This document shows positions 1 through 7,340 of a stretch of 8,186 bases of DNA, in pieces. The position numbers were made by a program, and so were the translations under genes. How positions within the stretch are numbered: position 1 is the first letter of the stretch; every line of letters starts with the position of its first letter. Source of the DNA: Lachnospiraceae bacterium (GTDB lineage Bacteria > Bacillota > Clostridia > Lachnospirales > Lachnospiraceae); assembly GCA_003542935.1 (NCBI GenBank), contig DPJQ01000042.1, forward strand, positions 2,413 to 10,598, given 5' to 3'. The notes below the pieces were generated by a model that ran no database searches, was not told the origin of the DNA, and worked only from the letters and a program-made list of their open reading frames with translations.

Positions 1-2
1 TG

Positions 3-926
3 GCGTTTATGGTCAGCGCCGCTATGGGGCTGCTCATGGGTGTTGGTTCGCTGGCCGGTGCCGTTTTGTCCGGACGGGAGAAGGCCACAGGTTTTGATTA
101 TTATATTGAGAGTGCTTCAACAGCGGCAGGCCGGGACAAACTGGAGTTGTATCGGAAGTCCATAGCCCTTGAGCCCCGGCGGGAGGAGGGATGGCTGGGA
201 ATTGTGGAGGCAGTGGGGGCGGACGGTATTTTTACCACAGAGGAAGACGGCTGTATCCTCTCCCTTTTGAGTTCCAGGGACAACGGCAGGAGTCAGGATA
301 ATAAGACGGTCTTCCGCAGGAATAAAGCCGGATACATTCGTTTTGCCTACAATCTGGGCATGCTGTATTACTATGCGGAAGGCAGGGGGCAGAATAAGGC
401 ATCCGCCGGCGGTTGGTTTGACGTTGTCTGCAAAGCGGATCTGTCCAATCTGGATCTGGGGCCGGATGACGATAAAAAATCAGCCTGGAAAGCCCGTGCG
501 GAGATATTGGGAAAAATCAGCGGCTACAGCAGCAGGATCGGAAAGACCAATCAGGCCGGCGACGCACAGACCACTTATTTCGATTACTGGAATGACCTGA
601 TGCTCCTTGTGGATAACGATGTTGCCGGCCGGGATAATGTGGTTACGGAGCTGCGCCTCTATAACGAGATTGTATATCAGATCTGTACCCGCTGCGATGC
701 TTTCTATGAAGCGGGAGTGGCCGGGGAGGACATGGCACGGGCCTTGAACGATGTGGAAAACCGTATCCGCGGATTGTATATCACGGAAAATCCAGTGGCG
801 GAGGAACTGAAACAGGAAATTCTGAAAGCGGCTTTAATAGGAAGAAAACAGGTGGAGGCTGTTTTGGCGAATGCACGGACGGGGATCGCCGGGGACGCCG
901 CGGAAAAGGGAGGCGGGGTGAGATGA
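3..926 (+). CDS. C-terminal part of a membrane protein with extracytoplasmic TPR-like helical domain; possible Ser/Thr kinase tail (5' partial)
   Basis: The reading frame is open at the left edge, so the gene most likely begins outside the window; the ATG at 9 is not convincing because it falls inside a hydrophobic stretch and its ribosome-binding site cannot be seen. Numbering from that Met, residues 1-21 form a Gly/Ala/Leu-rich membrane segment. The rest is soluble and helix-rich. Residues 47-69 (YRKSIALEPRREEGW onward) look like a TPR helix pair, and residues 113-140 (YNLGMLYYYAEGRG followed by a WF pair) resemble a Sel1/TPR unit. A membrane helix followed by this kind of domain is what I recall from the C-terminal half of clostridial membrane Ser/Thr kinases, and EssB/YukC of type VII secretion has a similar plan (pseudokinase, one helix, helical outer domain). 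No kinase catalytic motif is visible here, so function is inference. The stop overlaps the next start (ATGA), indicating coupled translation. Confidence is high for the gene and low to moderate for the family. Confidence 0.8.
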   Translation, partial: AFMVSAAMGLLMGVGSLAGAVLSGREKATGFDYYIESASTAAGRDKLELYRKSIALEPRREEGWLGIVEAVGADGIFTTEEDGCILSLLSSRDNGRSQDNKTVFRRNKAGYIRFAYNLGMLYYYAEGRGQNKASAGGWFDVVCKADLSNLDLGPDDDKKSAWKARAEILGKISGYSSRIGKTNQAGDAQTTYFDYWNDLMLLVDNDVAGRDNVVTELRLYNEIVYQICTRCDAFYEAGVAGEDMARALNDVENRIRGLYITENPVAEELKQEILKAALIGRKQVEAVLANARTGIAGDAAEKGGGVR

Positions 927-1228
927 CAGAAGAATTGATGATACAAAATTTTGAAAGCCGCTGCTGTTTATATGAGAAAATCTGTCTGTATTGCGGCATT
1001 GCAGCCGTCATTTTCCTGGTGTTGGCCATTATCCTTTTTGTTACATTACATATTCCGCAGGTGTTTGGGGAGTTCACAGGGAGAACAGCCCGCAGAGCGG
1101 TGCGGCGTATGACAGGCAGCAAAAGGCAAAGGGACAGGCCGCCGGTTACGTTTACGGCTGAGACAGCCGCGCTGCCGCAGGAGGAAATGGAGACAGCCGC
1201 GCTGCCGCGGGAGGAGATAAAAATATGA
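923..1228 (+). CDS. Small single-pass membrane protein with basic juxtamembrane tail and tandem ETAALP repeats
   Basis: A 101-residue protein. The start is set by the ATGA overlap with the upstream gene and by GGGAGG at 908-913, nine bases before the ATG. One membrane helix spans about residues 22-44. It is preceded by four cysteines (C14, C15, C21, C24). After it come FGEFTGRTARRAVRRM and more basic residues to about position 72, so the positive-inside rule puts the C-terminus in the cytoplasm. Residues 80-99 are two copies of a 10-residue unit, ETAALPQEEM and ETAALPREEI. I do not recognise a named family. A short membrane protein with a TGRTAR-type motif next to a kinase-like gene and an Ig-repeat gene is an arrangement I recall from Lachnospiraceae, but I cannot verify it here. 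Its stop overlaps the start of the large surface protein (ATGA at 1225-1228), so it probably works with both neighbours, perhaps as a membrane adaptor or phosphorylation target. That role is speculation. Confidence 0.85.
   Translation: MTEELMIQNFESRCCLYEKICLYCGIAAVIFLVLAIILFVTLHIPQVFGEFTGRTARRAVRRMTGSKRQRDRPPVTFTAETAALPQEEMETAALPREEIKI
1160..1219 (+). repeat. Two tandem 30-bp units coding for the ETAALP repeat
   Basis: Units at 1160-1189 and 1190-1219 match at 27 of 30 positions, and the three differences are all A/G changes. Each unit encodes ten residues in frame and each carries a Shine-Dalgarno-like GGAGGA. In the second unit this becomes GGGAGGAG (1209-1216), the ribosome-binding site of the large surface-protein gene starting at 1225. 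In the first unit the same site precedes an in-frame ATG at 1187. Confidence 0.9.
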
Positions 1229-4200
1229 AAAAGAAGAAACAGGAAACGAAAAAAATAGCGGCTCTTTTGCTGGCTATGGGATTGATTTTTTCTGAATGCC
1301 TGCCGCCCAATCTGTACAGAGTGCGGGCAACAGAAGACCGTATGGAGAAGACGGAGGTAAAAACGGAAAGCAGTGAAGAAGACAGCGATGATTCTTCTAC
1401 GGATCCTTTGGGGAAAGAGGCCGATGAAGAGATTGAAGAGGCCGAAGTCTGTGATGAGGAGCGGAAGGACGGGGAGATTGGCTTTTCCGAAGAGTATACC
1501 GAACAGGAGCCTTTGACACTGCTATATGGGACGGTGGGGGCCACAGAATCTTTTTCACTCAAGTATGAGGGCGAAGACCTGGCAGATGAAGTGTTATCCG
1601 ATGCTTCCGTCAAGGTGGAGGATAAAGATGTGCTGGATGCTGCCGTAGATTCGGAGAACAGGACCGTCACATTTACGCCCCAAAAAGTTTCCGGGGAGCC
1701 AGTAAGGGCGGTGTTGTCCGTGGAATCGGAGAATTACAGATTTAAAAAGATTATTTATATAGAAGTGGCGCCGCTCCCGCTGGTCATGGATGCCGACAGT
1801 ATTGCCGTCAGCGCACCGGGGAAAGGAAACTATACAAATTCGAAAATTTACGATGCCGATGACAGAGTGGATGTCAAAGCCACCCTGAAAACGACGGGAG
1901 ACTTTTTTGTAACGGCCCAAACGGAGCGGGAGGTGAAACAGTATTTTACAGATGTGGTTTTTCGTAATTATGCCAGCGGCCTGGTAAATGCACAGGGGGA
2001 AAGGGAAACGCAGTCATTTTGCTTTGCCCCGAAAGATCTGTCCTCATGTACGGATATCACAGACTTGTCACTCAGAGACAGCTATACCATAAAAGCCGGG
2101 GAAAAAGCGGCGGATATTCCTCTGGCCATTGAGAAGAGAACACTGCATCTGACCGTTGCGGACAGCGGGAGGCCTTTTAGGAGCCTTGACTATACAAAAC
2201 CGCTGCAGACGCTGGTGGGTGTAGACGCAGCAGGGGAAGATACGGGTTTTGCGGGGACGGATTCCGCGGAAATGGAGGGATTTTCTTTTCCGGTAGTTAT
2301 GGATACCACGGCAAAGGGGCTGACGGAGGAGAATGTCAGAGCGGAGGATACGGCGGTTTACGGTGCGCATGAGGGAGGACTGGTATTGGATATCGCCACC
2401 GGAAATGCCACGGACAATTATGTTTTTGACCTGCAGGACTATACCAGGGGCACTCTGACCATATCGGAGGAGACGGATGCCGAAGCTTATGTAACGGTAG
2501 ACGGCGTCTCCAGTACCCGTGTATGGGAGGCTGTCAGGGACGGGAAACCTGTTTGCTGTTTCGGCCGGGATGCGTGGATCCGATTTGCTCTGGCCGGCGG
2601 TTACAATAAGATCTATCTTGCCGACGGCACGGATGTCACGGACACGGGGATCGCAGGCCCCGTTCCTGACGCCGGTGTTTCCGGCAGTGTCAGTGAGCTG
2701 AGTTTTTACCTTGCCAGGGAGGAACCTGCGGCCGCGGGCGGCGCTGCTGCGGGAACGGTCAGGGCCAAAACGAAACCTTTCCGTCTTTTTTTCATTTATG
2801 ACCGGGATGCGCCAGACTGTACAAAAATCGCTTTTGGCGTGAAAAACAGAGTCATATCCGATCTGGCTTCCATGGTTACTTTCGGGATTTATGATAAAAA
2901 GCAGATTGTGGCCGAGGTGTCCTTTGACGATGCCGTGGCCGGAGTAAACAGCTGGTCTTATTTTATAGCCGAAACGGACAGAGACGGTACATATGAGGAA
3001 CTTTTGGAAAATGCCGTGTTTCAGGCAGGGACAGAGGACGGCAGGATCCCGGTGGGTACGCTGTCAGACGGGCAGTCTTTGGAAGAGGGGAACAATTATG
3101 TTGTATTTGTCAAAGTGACGGATCGTGTGGGGAACACCGGTATCTACGGTTCCAATGGCGTCGTGCTGGAAAATTTCCATGATATCTCCGTCAGTTATAC
3201 GGAAAGAGCGGGAACCGGGTCTGCCGGAACATGGAATGGCCTCACTTACTATTCCGGCGATGCCATACTGACCCTGAAAGCAGAAGAAAACGCCGGTGAG
3301 AGCGGTTATTTTTCCGGGCTGAAAAATATGGCGTATACGGTTACCAGATATTCCGGTGACGGGAAGACCGTGACGGACCGTGAAAAAACAATCATAACGA
3401 GGGAGACGGAGGACCATGCCGTTTTACCTGCATTTCCGGAAGGGGTCACACTGGCCGGGCTGAGGAAATACTGTACGATCACGAAGACACTGGAATTTGC
3501 CGGTGATCCGCAAAAATCCCAGGTCATTACCGTCAGTGCAGAAGCCGGCGATCATGCAGGCAATGTGATGGGAAGTCCGTCAAAACATACGATCGTGCTG
3601 GATTCGGTCCGTCCGGAGGTCACGTCCTCCCACACACAGGTAAATCATAGGGGCGCGTTTTTAAACGGATTTTATGCTAACAGCGAAGTGACCTATACCG
3701 TTGCCGTCAGGGAACGTTTTTTACAAAACCTGAGGGTAAATATCAATGACATATCCTGCACGCTGGACGAACTGGAGGCGAAAAAGGATTCGTTGGGTAT
3801 TTTGTCCGTCACAAAGGATACGGAGACGGATATTTCACAGTCAACGGACGGGACGGTCTATCATTTTTGCATTACCTTTGCGGCGGACGGCGAGTATACG
3901 GTGCAGACGACGGCCGTGGATGCCGCCGGCAACAGCGGCCAGGATTCCCCTTTCCGTTTTGTGATCGATACGGTACGGCCGAAACTGGAGCTTACCTATA
4001 CGGCCGTCCATACGGATGGCACGCAGACCGCTCTGGATATGTCCGCAGATCGTGTATATGCGGATGAGACTGTCTCCCGTGTGGCTGCAACAGCCAAAAT
4101 GACGGAGCGCAATTTCGATCCCAAAGGGGCCGGACTTGTGGTCAGGGCCACAGACAGCAGGAACAGAGAAGTGCAGGTGGCCGACTACGGTGCGGCCATC

Positions 4201-6780
4201 CGCGGCAGCTGGACAAATAAAGGGCGTGTCAGTGATGCGGACAACCGTTATGTCTATGAACTGGCGCTGCCGCCGATCTGCGTGGACGCCGACTATGGTT
4301 TTACATACAGCTGTACCGACCTGGCAGGCAATGAGCTGGAAACCGTGCTGACACACGCCCTCACGCTGGACCGCGTCAAACCCACCGGTGCGGTGACCGT
4401 TGAGGGGCTTGTGAACGGCCCACGGACCATGACATGGGAAAAGCTGTTGCATGCCATAACTTTTGGATTTTTCGGGAAAAACCGCGTCAGGGTCTCCCTG
4501 GCGGCCGCGGATGAGACCGCCGGCGTGGCTTCTGTCTGGTACCTGACGTCCGAAACCTCCCTGAGTAAAAGCGACCTGGAGGGAAGAGCAGACTGGCTGA
4601 AATATAAAAATAAGAAGAGTTTCAAAGCGGACAGGCGTCTGGCCGTGTACGGAAAGATTGTTGACAAAGCCGGTAATGTCCGGTACATCAGCTCCGATGG
4701 CATAATTGTAGATGATACGGCCCCGGAACCGGCGATAGTAATCACACCGGCAAAGGCGGATTGGGGTAAGGGGATATACGGTGCGGCGGACACTCCCGGA
4801 TTTGATGTGTCTGTTACGGATACTCCGGTCAGGGGAGCATATGCGGGACTGAAAAAAATTGTTTATAAGATTGTCAACGGAACGAGCGGCTATACGGAGA
4901 CAGGCACCCTTGCGGAGCTGAAAAAAACGGCGCACAGACAAAAATGGACGGGCCATGTCAGTGTGGATCCGGCCGGATTCTATTCCAATGACGTCCGTAT
5001 CACTGTAACGGCCGAGGACTGGTCGGGTAACGATGCCGTATCGAAAGAGATCAGCATGGGGATAGACAATAAAGCTCCGGCAGTCAGATTTTCTTTTGAT
5101 GAAAGCGACGTCCAAAACGGCAGATATTATCATAATGACAAGAAACTGAGGATTACGGTGGTGGAAAGAAACTTTGACGCGTCCTACAATCCGAAAGTGA
5201 CATCTTCGGCGGGGGGCGGTTACAGAATCGGCCAATGGATACACCGGGGGGAGACCCATACGGCGGTTCTGACTTTTACGGGTGACAGCGATTACACAGT
5301 AAGCTACGGCTGTTATGACCTGGCAGGCAACAAATCCAATACGGAAAAGCTCCGGACATTTACCGTGGATAAGACGGCTCCGGTCATTCGGGTGGCATAT
5401 GATAATCATGATGTCCGAAACGGCAGTTACTACAGGGCGGCGCGAACGGCCACGGTCACAGTTACCGAGCATAATTTCGATCCGTCGCAGATTGCGGTGA
5501 CGACGGCGGCCGTATCAGGCGACGTGCCAAAGATCAGCGGCTGGTCCGGTTCCGGCGACATCCATACGGCGAAGATCAGCTTTTCCCGCGATGCCGAGTA
5601 TACTTTCGGCGTCGGCGGCGTGGATCTGGCGGGCAACCGGTCAGCCGGGATCCTGCCGGAAAAATTTACGGTCGACCTGACGGCGCCGGAGATTACGTTT
5701 GAAGGCATAAAAGACAGATCAGCCAATAACGGAGTCGTTGCGCCCGTGGTGCGGATCCGGGATACAAACTTTGCGGCCGAGAGTACGGAAGTGACGCTGA
5801 CAGGTGCAGGCTGCGGGGAACAGAAGGTGGATGAGATGGCCGCGGCCAGCCCGGATGGGTCCGGTATGACGGTGAAATTTAAAAACTTCGCCGAGGGTAT
5901 GGACGATATTTATACACTGAGCTGCAGGTCCGTAGATAAAGCAGGTAATGAGCGTGCGGCATCCATCCGCTTTTCCGTAAACCGCGACGGCTCGGCCTAT
6001 GAGGTTGATGAAGCCACACAGGAGCTGCTGGACAGAAAATATACCAACCGGCCGCAGGATATCGTTATCACGGAAATCAATGTGGATGAGCTTATGTTGA
6101 TTGAACTCAGCTGCAGTCGGGACGGAAAAATCACTGCGTTGAAAGAGGGCGCGGATTATACCGTGGAAAAAAGCGGCCGGGAAGAACAGTGGAAAAAGTA
6201 TATTTACCGGATCCGCAGGGCATGCTTTGAGGCGGAGGGTACATATGTGGTCAATATGTATTCCGAGGATGCAGCCCATAACAGGGCGTCCAATAAGTCT
6301 GAGGCAAAAACACTGGAATTTACCATAGATAAGACGGCCCCCACCATGGCCGTGTCCAATCTGAAAGACGGCGGCCGATATAAAGAGGAGAGCCATTCCT
6401 TCACTCTGAATGTCAGGGACAATATTCTTTTGGATTATGTGGAGGTCTGGCTGGACGGCGGGCTGATGCATACTTACAGGGACGATGAACTGACGGCGGC
6501 AGGGGGAGAGCTCCGTCTGGCTGTCGGCAGCAGCAGCCACTATCAGACGATCTCGCTGGTATCCGGCGATAAGGCGGGCAATGTCGGCAGGACGGCCTAT
6601 GACCCGGCGGCCCGCGAACAGACAGAGGCATCCTACAGGGTGTTGATAACCGCCGACGGTTTAGTACAATTTGTAAATAATGTGCCGCTGTCGGCCGATA
6701 TCGTGCTGTCGGCTGCTTTCGCTGCGATCCTGCTGGCTATACTGGCCGGAAAATGGAAAGGAAGAAAAAATTCCCCTTGA
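1225..6780 (+). CDS. Large membrane-anchored surface protein with MBG-like region and eleven Ig-like repeats
   Basis: An 1851-residue exported protein. The ATG overlaps the upstream stop and has GGGAGGAG eight bases before it. Residues 1-35 are a signal peptide: basic start, hydrophobic core at 11-22, and likely cleavage after V33-R-A35. Residues 37-96 are very acidic (27 Asp/Glu of 60). Residues about 302-415 resemble an MBG-type domain (IEKRTLHLTV at the start; NATDNYVFDL and GTLTIS at the end). From about residue 526 to 1786 there are eleven Ig-like units, each ending in a D-x-x-G-N-like motif (D at 633, 776, 899, 1032, 1147, 1265, 1365, 1467, 1571, 1682, 1782), usually followed by a DxTAPxI-type linker. 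Residues 1825-1842 are a membrane helix with a Lys/Arg-rich tail. No sortase LPxTG motif and no enzymatic domain is seen. The likely role is a long extracellular stalk for adhesion, matrix binding or sensing, tethered in the membrane and coupled to the two upstream genes. The ligand cannot be predicted. Confidence 0.93.
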   Translation: MKKKKQETKKIAALLLAMGLIFSECLPPNLYRVRATEDRMEKTEVKTESSEEDSDDSSTDPLGKEADEEIEEAEVCDEERKDGEIGFSEEYTEQEPLTLLYGTVGATESFSLKYEGEDLADEVLSDASVKVEDKDVLDAAVDSENRTVTFTPQKVSGEPVRAVLSVESENYRFKKIIYIEVAPLPLVMDADSIAVSAPGKGNYTNSKIYDADDRVDVKATLKTTGDFFVTAQTEREVKQYFTDVVFRNYASGLVNAQGERETQSFCFAPKDLSSCTDITDLSLRDSYTIKAGEKAADIPLAIEKRTLHLTVADSGRPFRSLDYTKPLQTLVGVDAAGEDTGFAGTDSAEMEGFSFPVVMDTTAKGLTEENVRAEDTAVYGAHEGGLVLDIATGNATDNYVFDLQDYTRGTLTISEETDAEAYVTVDGVSSTRVWEAVRDGKPVCCFGRDAWIRFALAGGYNKIYLADGTDVTDTGIAGPVPDAGVSGSVSELSFYLAREEPAAAGGAAAGTVRAKTKPFRLFFIYDRDAPDCTKIAFGVKNRVISDLASMVTFGIYDKKQIVAEVSFDDAVAGVNSWSYFIAETDRDGTYEELLENAVFQAGTEDGRIPVGTLSDGQSLEEGNNYVVFVKVTDRVGNTGIYGSNGVVLENFHDISVSYTERAGTGSAGTWNGLTYYSGDAILTLKAEENAGESGYFSGLKNMAYTVTRYSGDGKTVTDREKTIITRETEDHAVLPAFPEGVTLAGLRKYCTITKTLEFAGDPQKSQVITVSAEAGDHAGNVMGSPSKHTIVLDSVRPEVTSSHTQVNHRGAFLNGFYANSEVTYTVAVRERFLQNLRVNINDISCTLDELEAKKDSLGILSVTKDTETDISQSTDGTVYHFCITFAADGEYTVQTTAVDAAGNSGQDSPFRFVIDTVRPKLELTYTAVHTDGTQTALDMSADRVYADETVSRVAATAKMTERNFDPKGAGLVVRATDSRNREVQVADYGAAIRGSWTNKGRVSDADNRYVYELALPPICVDADYGFTYSCTDLAGNELETVLTHALTLDRVKPTGAVTVEGLVNGPRTMTWEKLLHAITFGFFGKNRVRVSLAAADETAGVASVWYLTSETSLSKSDLEGRADWLKYKNKKSFKADRRLAVYGKIVDKAGNVRYISSDGIIVDDTAPEPAIVITPAKADWGKGIYGAADTPGFDVSVTDTPVRGAYAGLKKIVYKIVNGTSGYTETGTLAELKKTAHRQKWTGHVSVDPAGFYSNDVRITVTAEDWSGNDAVSKEISMGIDNKAPAVRFSFDESDVQNGRYYHNDKKLRITVVERNFDASYNPKVTSSAGGGYRIGQWIHRGETHTAVLTFTGDSDYTVSYGCYDLAGNKSNTEKLRTFTVDKTAPVIRVAYDNHDVRNGSYYRAARTATVTVTEHNFDPSQIAVTTAAVSGDVPKISGWSGSGDIHTAKISFSRDAEYTFGVGGVDLAGNRSAGILPEKFTVDLTAPEITFEGIKDRSANNGVVAPVVRIRDTNFAAESTEVTLTGAGCGEQKVDEMAAASPDGSGMTVKFKNFAEGMDDIYTLSCRSVDKAGNERAASIRFSVNRDGSAYEVDEATQELLDRKYTNRPQDIVITEINVDELMLIELSCSRDGKITALKEGADYTVEKSGREEQWKKYIYRIRRACFEAEGTYVVNMYSEDAAHNRASNKSEAKTLEFTIDKTAPTMAVSNLKDGGRYKEESHSFTLNVRDNILLDYVEVWLDGGLMHTYRDDELTAAGGELRLAVGSSSHYQTISLVSGDKAGNVGRTAYDPAAREQTEASYRVLITADGLVQFVNNVPLSADIVLSAAFAAILLAILAGKWKGRKNSP
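2800..6582 (+). repeat. Ladder of eleven Ig-like domain repeats within the surface protein
   Basis: The D-x-x-G-N motifs are spaced 143, 123, 133, 115, 118, 100, 102, 104, 111 and 100 residues apart, becoming more regular toward the membrane. A second motif, NGxYY followed by V-x-ExNFD, marks the front of several units (NFD at residues 963, 1316 and 1417; NFA at 1515). The units whose fronts begin near residues 1292 and 1393 are aligned with an offset of exactly 101 residues and look like the youngest duplication. The tenth unit has a degenerate D-AAHN motif. This domain style is common in clostridial surface proteins; the exact Pfam family would need a profile search. Confidence 0.88.
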
Positions 6781-6805
6781 CAGCCACACAAACTGAACGT
6801 ATAAT
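6765..6805 (+). promoter_or_regulatory. Consensus SigA promoter of the str operon, overlapping the upstream stop codon
   Basis: TTGACA at 6777-6782 and TATAAT at 6800-6805 are both perfect matches to the housekeeping consensus, with the optimal 17-base spacer. There is no extended TG motif before the -10 box. The A-tract AAAAAATT at 6765-6772 lies where a proximal UP element would sit. The -35 box includes the TGA stop (6778-6780) of the surface-protein gene, so the last codons of that gene double as promoter DNA. The predicted start of transcription is about 6811-6813. Confidence 0.9.
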
Positions 6806-6812
6806 AACCCAT

Positions 6813-6847
6813 GCGTGCACAAAACAGGCAGTTATTTTTGTGTGCGT
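6813..6847 (+). promoter_or_regulatory. Hairpin at the predicted 5' end of the str mRNA
   Basis: Bases 6813-6824 can pair with 6836-6847 to form a 12-pair stem (nine Watson-Crick and three G-U pairs) around an 11-base loop. The stem begins almost exactly at the predicted transcription start. No U-run follows it, so it is unlikely to be an intrinsic terminator. A 5'-terminal stem often protects mRNA from decay; control of S12 synthesis is another possibility. The structure was read by eye and not folded computationally. Confidence 0.55.
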
Positions 6848-6898
6848 TTGATGAAGAAGAATAGCAACCGCAGAGAACTTTTACAGGAGGTGAAAGGA

Positions 6899-7315
6899 AT
6901 GCCCACATTTAATCAGTTAGTAAGAAAGGGACGCCAGACATCAGTAAAGAAATCCAATGCCCCGGCTCTTCAGAAAAGTTTCAACTCTCTGAGGAAAAAG
7001 ACTACGGATATGTCCTCTCCCCAGAAGAGGGGCGTATGCACGGCAGTCAAGACGGCAACTCCTAAAAAGCCGAATTCCGCGCTCAGAAAGATCGCCAGGG
7101 TTCGCCTTTCCAACGGGATCGAGGTTACATCCTACATTCCGGGCGAGGGCCACAATCTGCAGGAGCACAGTGTTGTGCTGATCCGCGGCGGCCGTGTCAA
7201 GGATTTACCTGGTACGAGATACCACATCATCAGAGGTACTCTGGATACGGCAGGCGTTGCAAACCGGAAACAGGCCCGTTCCAAATACGGTGCCAAGAGA
7301 CCTAAAAAGAAATAG
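6899..7315 (+). CDS. rpsL: 30S ribosomal protein S12
   Basis: A 138-residue protein with the standard S12 start MPTFNQLVRKGR. The ATG at 6899 has AGGAGGTGA at 6885-6893. S12 sits at the decoding centre of the small subunit and helps check codon-anticodon pairing. Recognisable blocks are SSPQKRGVC (39-47), TPKKPNSALRK (54-64), GEGHNLQEHSV (82-92), RGGRVKDLPG (96-105) and the end QARSKYGAKRPKKK. The extra stretch before SSPQKRG makes it longer than the E. coli protein, as in other Gram-positives. K56, K57, K101 and P104, where streptomycin-resistance changes usually arise, are all wild type. D102 is the counterpart of the Asp methylthiolated by RimO in E. coli. The gene is the first of the str operon and is served by the promoter at 6777. 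The frame is open upstream, but longer starts lack a ribosome-binding site. Confidence 0.98.
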   Translation: MPTFNQLVRKGRQTSVKKSNAPALQKSFNSLRKKTTDMSSPQKRGVCTAVKTATPKKPNSALRKIARVRLSNGIEVTSYIPGEGHNLQEHSVVLIRGGRVKDLPGTRYHIIRGTLDTAGVANRKQARSKYGAKRPKKK

Positions 7316-7317
7316 TT

Positions 7318-7340
7318 CAAGGAAATCGGATTTCCAGTTG
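7318..7340 (+). promoter_or_regulatory. Stem-loop just after rpsL
   Basis: GGAAAT (7321-7326) pairs with ATTTCC (7330-7335) around a CGG triloop. The flanking CAA and TTG (7318-7320, 7338-7340) can extend it across a two-base bulge. It starts three bases after the rpsL stop. The following sequence (AGTTGTAACAGG) is not a U-run, so this looks like a 3'-end stabiliser or processing boundary rather than a terminator. Confidence 0.45.

Noticed and set aside
1285..1305. Lipoprotein signal at C25 (IFSEC)
   Set aside because: A glutamate just before the cysteine does not fit a lipobox. Cleavage after V33-R-A35 by signal peptidase I is more likely.
3841..5472. 543-codon open frame on the minus strand opposite the Ig repeats
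   Set aside because: It lies wholly inside a well-supported gene and its product (rich in Arg, His, Ile and Cys) resembles no domain. Long antisense frames are common opposite repetitive coding sequence of this composition.
6670..6777. Sortase sorting signal at the C-terminus of the surface protein
   Set aside because: A hydrophobic stretch and basic tail are present, but the preceding NNVPLSAD contains no LPxTG or known variant. Simple membrane anchoring is favoured.
6813..6847. Hairpin as intrinsic terminator of the surface operon
   Set aside because: The T-run is inside the stem and not after it, and the hairpin lies downstream of the str promoter.
6815..6898. Extended start of rpsL (GTG 6815 or ATG 6851)
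   Set aside because: S12 proteins begin at MPTxNQLVR, and the AGGAGGTGA at 6885 serves the ATG at 6899. The earlier starts have no ribosome-binding site and lie at or just after the leader hairpin.
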